DNA of 58,565 nt, taken from Mycobacterium sp. 852002-51961_SCH5331710 (GTDB taxonomy: Bacteria; Actinomycetota; Actinomycetes; Mycobacteriales; Mycobacteriaceae). The number at the start of each line of letters is the position of its first letter. Within the stretch, counting starts at the first letter, position 1. A program made the translations under genes and the position numbers. The notes beneath the pieces were generated by a model. The model did not search any database, had not been told where the DNA came from, and was given only the letters and a program-made list of their open reading frames with translations. The stretch is taken from contig NZ_LZSQ01000061.1 of NCBI RefSeq assembly GCF_001665535.1, positions 1 through 58,565 of the forward strand. Direction: 5' to 3'. Of the stretch, positions 56,287-58,565 are shown piece by piece.

Positions 56287-58500
56287 ATGACGCAGACCCG
56301 ACAGGCGAGCAGCCCACATCTGCGGCCGCACACCGCCGACCTCAACCGGCTGCTGGCCGGCGAACACCACGACCCACATTCGGTGCTCGGTGCGCACGAG
56401 TACGACGACCACACCGTGATCCGGGCCTATCGGCCGCACGCCGTCGAGGTCGTCGCCGTCGTCGGCGGTGAGCGATACAGCTTCCAGCACATCGAATCCG
56501 GGCTGTTCGCGGTCGCGTTGCCGTTCACCGATCTGGCCGACTACCGCCTCGAGGTGCACTATCCCGGCGGCGACGGCGCGACGCACGTGCACACCGTGGC
56601 TGACGCGTACCGCTTCCTGCCCACGCTCGGCGAGATGGATCTGCATCTGTTCTCCGAGGGCCGCCACGAGCGGCTGTGGGAGATTCTCGGCGCGCACCCC
56701 CGCCGCTACACCACGCCCGACGGCGACGTCGAGGGTGTCTCGTTCGCGGTGTGGGCGCCGAACGCCAAGGGCGTCAGCCTGATCGGCGAGTTCAACCATT
56801 GGGACACCAACGAGGCCCAGCTGCGTGTGCTGGGTTCGACGGGTGTCTGGGAGGTGTTCTGGCCGGGCTTCGAGATCGGCGGGCTGTACAAGTTCCGCAT
56901 CCACGGCGCCGACGGTTCGATCAGCGAGCGCGCCGACCCGATGGCGTTCGCCACCGAGGTCCCGCCGAAGACCGCCTCGAAGGTGACAAAGAGCAGCTAC
57001 ACGTGGGCGGACGACGAGTGGATGGCGCGCCGTGCCGCGCAGAACCCGGTCTTCGAGGCGATGAGCACGCTCGAGGTCCACCTGATGTCGTGGCGGCCGG
57101 GCCTGAGCTACCGCGAACTCGCCACGCAGCTCACCGAATACGTCGTCGAGAACGGCTTCACCCACGTCGAGTTGATGCCGGTGGCCGAGCATCCGTTCGG
57201 CGGCTCGTGGGGGTACCAGGTCACGTCCTACTACGCGCCGACGTCACGGCTGGGCTCACCCGACGAGTTCCGGCACGTCGTCGACACGCTGCACCAGGCC
57301 GGCATCGGCGTGATCATGGACTGGGTGCCCGCCCACTTCCCGAAGGACGCCTGGGCGCTCGGCCGGTTCGACGGCACTGCGCTCTACGAGCACTCCGACC
57401 CGCGCCGCGGCGAACAATTGGACTGGGGCACTTACGTCTTCGACTTCGGCCGCGCCGAGGTGCGCAACTTCCTGGTGGCCAACGCGCTGTACTGGCTGCA
57501 GGAGTTCCACATCGACGGTCTGCGGGTGGACGCGGTCGCCTCGATGCTCTACCTGGACTATTCACGCCCCGAGGGCGGCTGGACGCCGAACATCTACGGC
57601 GGTCGCGAGAACCTCGAGGCCGTGCAGTTCCTGCAGGAGATGAACGCGACCGTGCACAAGGTCGCCCCCGGCATCGTGACGATCGCCGAGGAGTCCACAT
57701 CGTGGCCCGGCGTGACGAGGCCGACGAACCTTGGCGGCCTTGGCTTCTCGATGAAGTGGAACATGGGCTGGATGAACGACACGTTGGAGTTCATCAAGCG
57801 CGATCCGATCCACCGCAGCTACCACCACCACGAGATCACGTTCTCGATGCTCTACGCGTTCAGCGAGAACTACGTGTTGCCGATCAGCCACGACGAGGTC
57901 GTCCACGGCAAGGGCACGCTGTGGGGCCGCATGCCCGGTAACGACCACAACAAGGCCGCCGGCCTGCGCAGCCTGTTGGCCTACCAGTGGGCGCACCCGG
58001 GCAAGCAGCTGCTGTTCATGGGTCAGGAGTTCGGCCAGCGCGCCGAATGGTCCGAGGAACGCGGCGTCGACTGGTACCAGCTCGACGAGAACAGCTTCTC
58101 GACCGGCATCCAGCGCATGGTGCACGACATGAACACGATCTACCGCAGCAGGCGCGCGCTGTGGTCGCAGGACACCCGCCCCGAGGGCTACAGCTGGATC
58201 GACGCCAACGACTCGGCCAACAACGTGCTGAGCTTCCTTCGCTACGGCGACGACGGCTCCGTGCTGGCGTGCGTGTTCAACTTCTCCGCCACCGAGCACA
58301 CCCGCTATCGCCTGGGCCTACCCCACGCCGGCACCTGGCGTGAGGTGCTCAACACCGACGCCGATATCTACAACGGGTCGGGCATCGGCAACTACGGCGC
58401 CGTCGAGGCGACCGATGAGCCGTGGCACGGTCGGCCGGCGTCGGCGGTCATGGTGCTGCCGCCGCTGTCCGCGCTGTGGTTCGAGTACATGCCCGAGTAG
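56287..58500 (+). CDS. glgB: 1,4-alpha-glucan branching enzyme
   Basis: 737 residues of GH13_9: two N-terminal CBM48-like modules ([40 protein letters not shown]), [38 protein letters not shown] (nucleophile Asp), [13 protein letters not shown] (acid/base Glu) and [19 protein letters not shown]. Introduces alpha-1,6 branches into the glucan made by GlgE. Complete, ending 46 nt before the adapter. Confidence 0.95.
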   Translation: MTQTRQASSPHLRPHTADLNRLLAGEHHDPHSVLGAHEYDDHTVIRAYRPHAVEVVAVVGGERYSFQHIESGLFAVALPFTDLADYRLEVHYPGGDGATHVHTVADAYRFLPTLGEMDLHLFSEGRHERLWEILGAHPRRYTTPDGDVEGVSFAVWAPNAKGVSLIGEFNHWDTNEAQLRVLGSTGVWEVFWPGFEIGGLYKFRIHGADGSISERADPMAFATEVPPKTASKVTKSSYTWADDEWMARRAAQNPVFEAMSTLEVHLMSWRPGLSYRELATQLTEYVVENGFTHVELMPVAEHPFGGSWGYQVTSYYAPTSRLGSPDEFRHVVDTLHQAGIGVIMDWVPAHFPKDAWALGRFDGTALYEHSDPRRGEQLDWGTYVFDFGRAEVRNFLVANALYWLQEFHIDGLRVDAVASMLYLDYSRPEGGWTPNIYGGRENLEAVQFLQEMNATVHKVAPGIVTIAEESTSWPGVTRPTNLGGLGFSMKWNMGWMNDTLEFIKRDPIHRSYHHHEITFSMLYAFSENYVLPISHDEVVHGKGTLWGRMPGNDHNKAAGLRSLLAYQWAHPGKQLLFMGQEFGQRAEWSEERGVDWYQLDENSFSTGIQRMVHDMNTIYRSRRALWSQDTRPEGYSWIDANDSANNVLSFLRYGDDGSVLACVFNFSATEHTRYRLGLPHAGTWREVLNTDADIYNGSGIGNYGAVEATDEPWHGRPASAVMVLPPLSALWFEYMPE

Positions 58501-58546
58501 ACGGCCTCTCCGCCCGGGAACCTTCCCTCGCGAGCAGACACAGAAC

Positions 58547-58565
58547 CTGTCTCTTATACACATCT
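58547..58565. other. Tn5/Nextera mosaic-end adapter (not genomic)
   Basis: CTGTCTCTTATACACATCT is exactly the 19-bp Nextera transposase mosaic end. It marks untrimmed adapter at the contig end. Confidence 0.97.

Noticed and set aside
58318..58563. 81-codon minus-strand frame starting MCIRDRFCVC
   Set aside because: Its first codons are the reverse complement of the Nextera mosaic end and the rest is antisense to glgB; an adapter artefact.

Overview
The window is high-GC actinobacterial DNA and almost certainly comes from a fast-growing mycobacterium (Mycolicibacterium-like). The main reason is that positions 35.1-58.5 kb carry, in inverted orientation, the M. tuberculosis gene order Rv1343c-Rv1326c as I remember it: lprD, a DUF3817 protein, rdgB, rphA, the Rv1339 phosphodiesterase, murI, rhomboid, cysM, cysO, mec, a P1-family peptidase, DUF2017, clpS, pncB, dinG, glgP, glgE, glgB. 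A WhiB6-like protein, an MspA-like porin and several P450s fit the same group. All gene names are from sequence recognition; no database search was run.

Layout. (1) 1-12.8 kb is an acyl-CoA catabolic region: a truncated thiolase, two SDRs, an enoyl-CoA hydratase, an acyl-CoA dehydrogenase pair, two acyl-CoA synthetases, a [2Fe-2S] ferredoxin, a CoA-transferase, an LLM-class oxidoreductase and a two-subunit B12-dependent acyl-CoA mutase. Two of its divergent promoters carry a GAGAAT-N3-ATTCTC palindrome and a third carries a duplicated related element. (2) 12.8-17.0 kb holds a membrane adenylyl cyclase and two MHS-type MFS transporters. (3) 16.9-30.9 kb is the most unusual part. A minus-strand series of about 11 kb starts with two near-identical multi-pass membrane proteins that flank a NorQ/CbbQ-type AAA+ ATPase, a NorD/CbbO-type vWA protein and three tiny proteins. 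It continues through a bitopic protein into a string of genes that overlap by 1-4 nt: P450, two DapB-fold oxidoreductases (55 nt apart), VOC protein, two P450s and an ERG2/sigma-1-receptor-like protein. A TetR regulator and a divergent SDR plus third DapB-like gene sit at its head. Three TTGAC-N4-GTCAA/G sites occur within 1.4 kb at the three promoter regions of this locus. (4) 30.9-35 kb contains an amidohydrolase, AraC and TetR regulators, a WhiB6-like protein, small proteins and a tRNA-Leu(UAG). (5) 35.1-58.5 kb is the conserved backbone, with a DHA2-type MFS gene and a lipoprotein peptidase/MspA-like/beta-propeller trio that I do not recall in the M. tuberculosis order.

Working model for region 3 (inference): the AAA+/vWA pair matures a membrane-embedded metalloenzyme made from the paralogous membrane proteins, the bitopic protein and the tiny subunits. 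The P450s, DapB-like and SDR enzymes and the ERG2-like protein then process a hydrophobic, possibly isoprenoid or sterol-like, substrate, under the neighbouring TetR.

Technical caution: the last 19 bases are the Tn5/Nextera mosaic end, which is sequencing adapter and not genome. No gene-free stretch exceeds about 220 bases.
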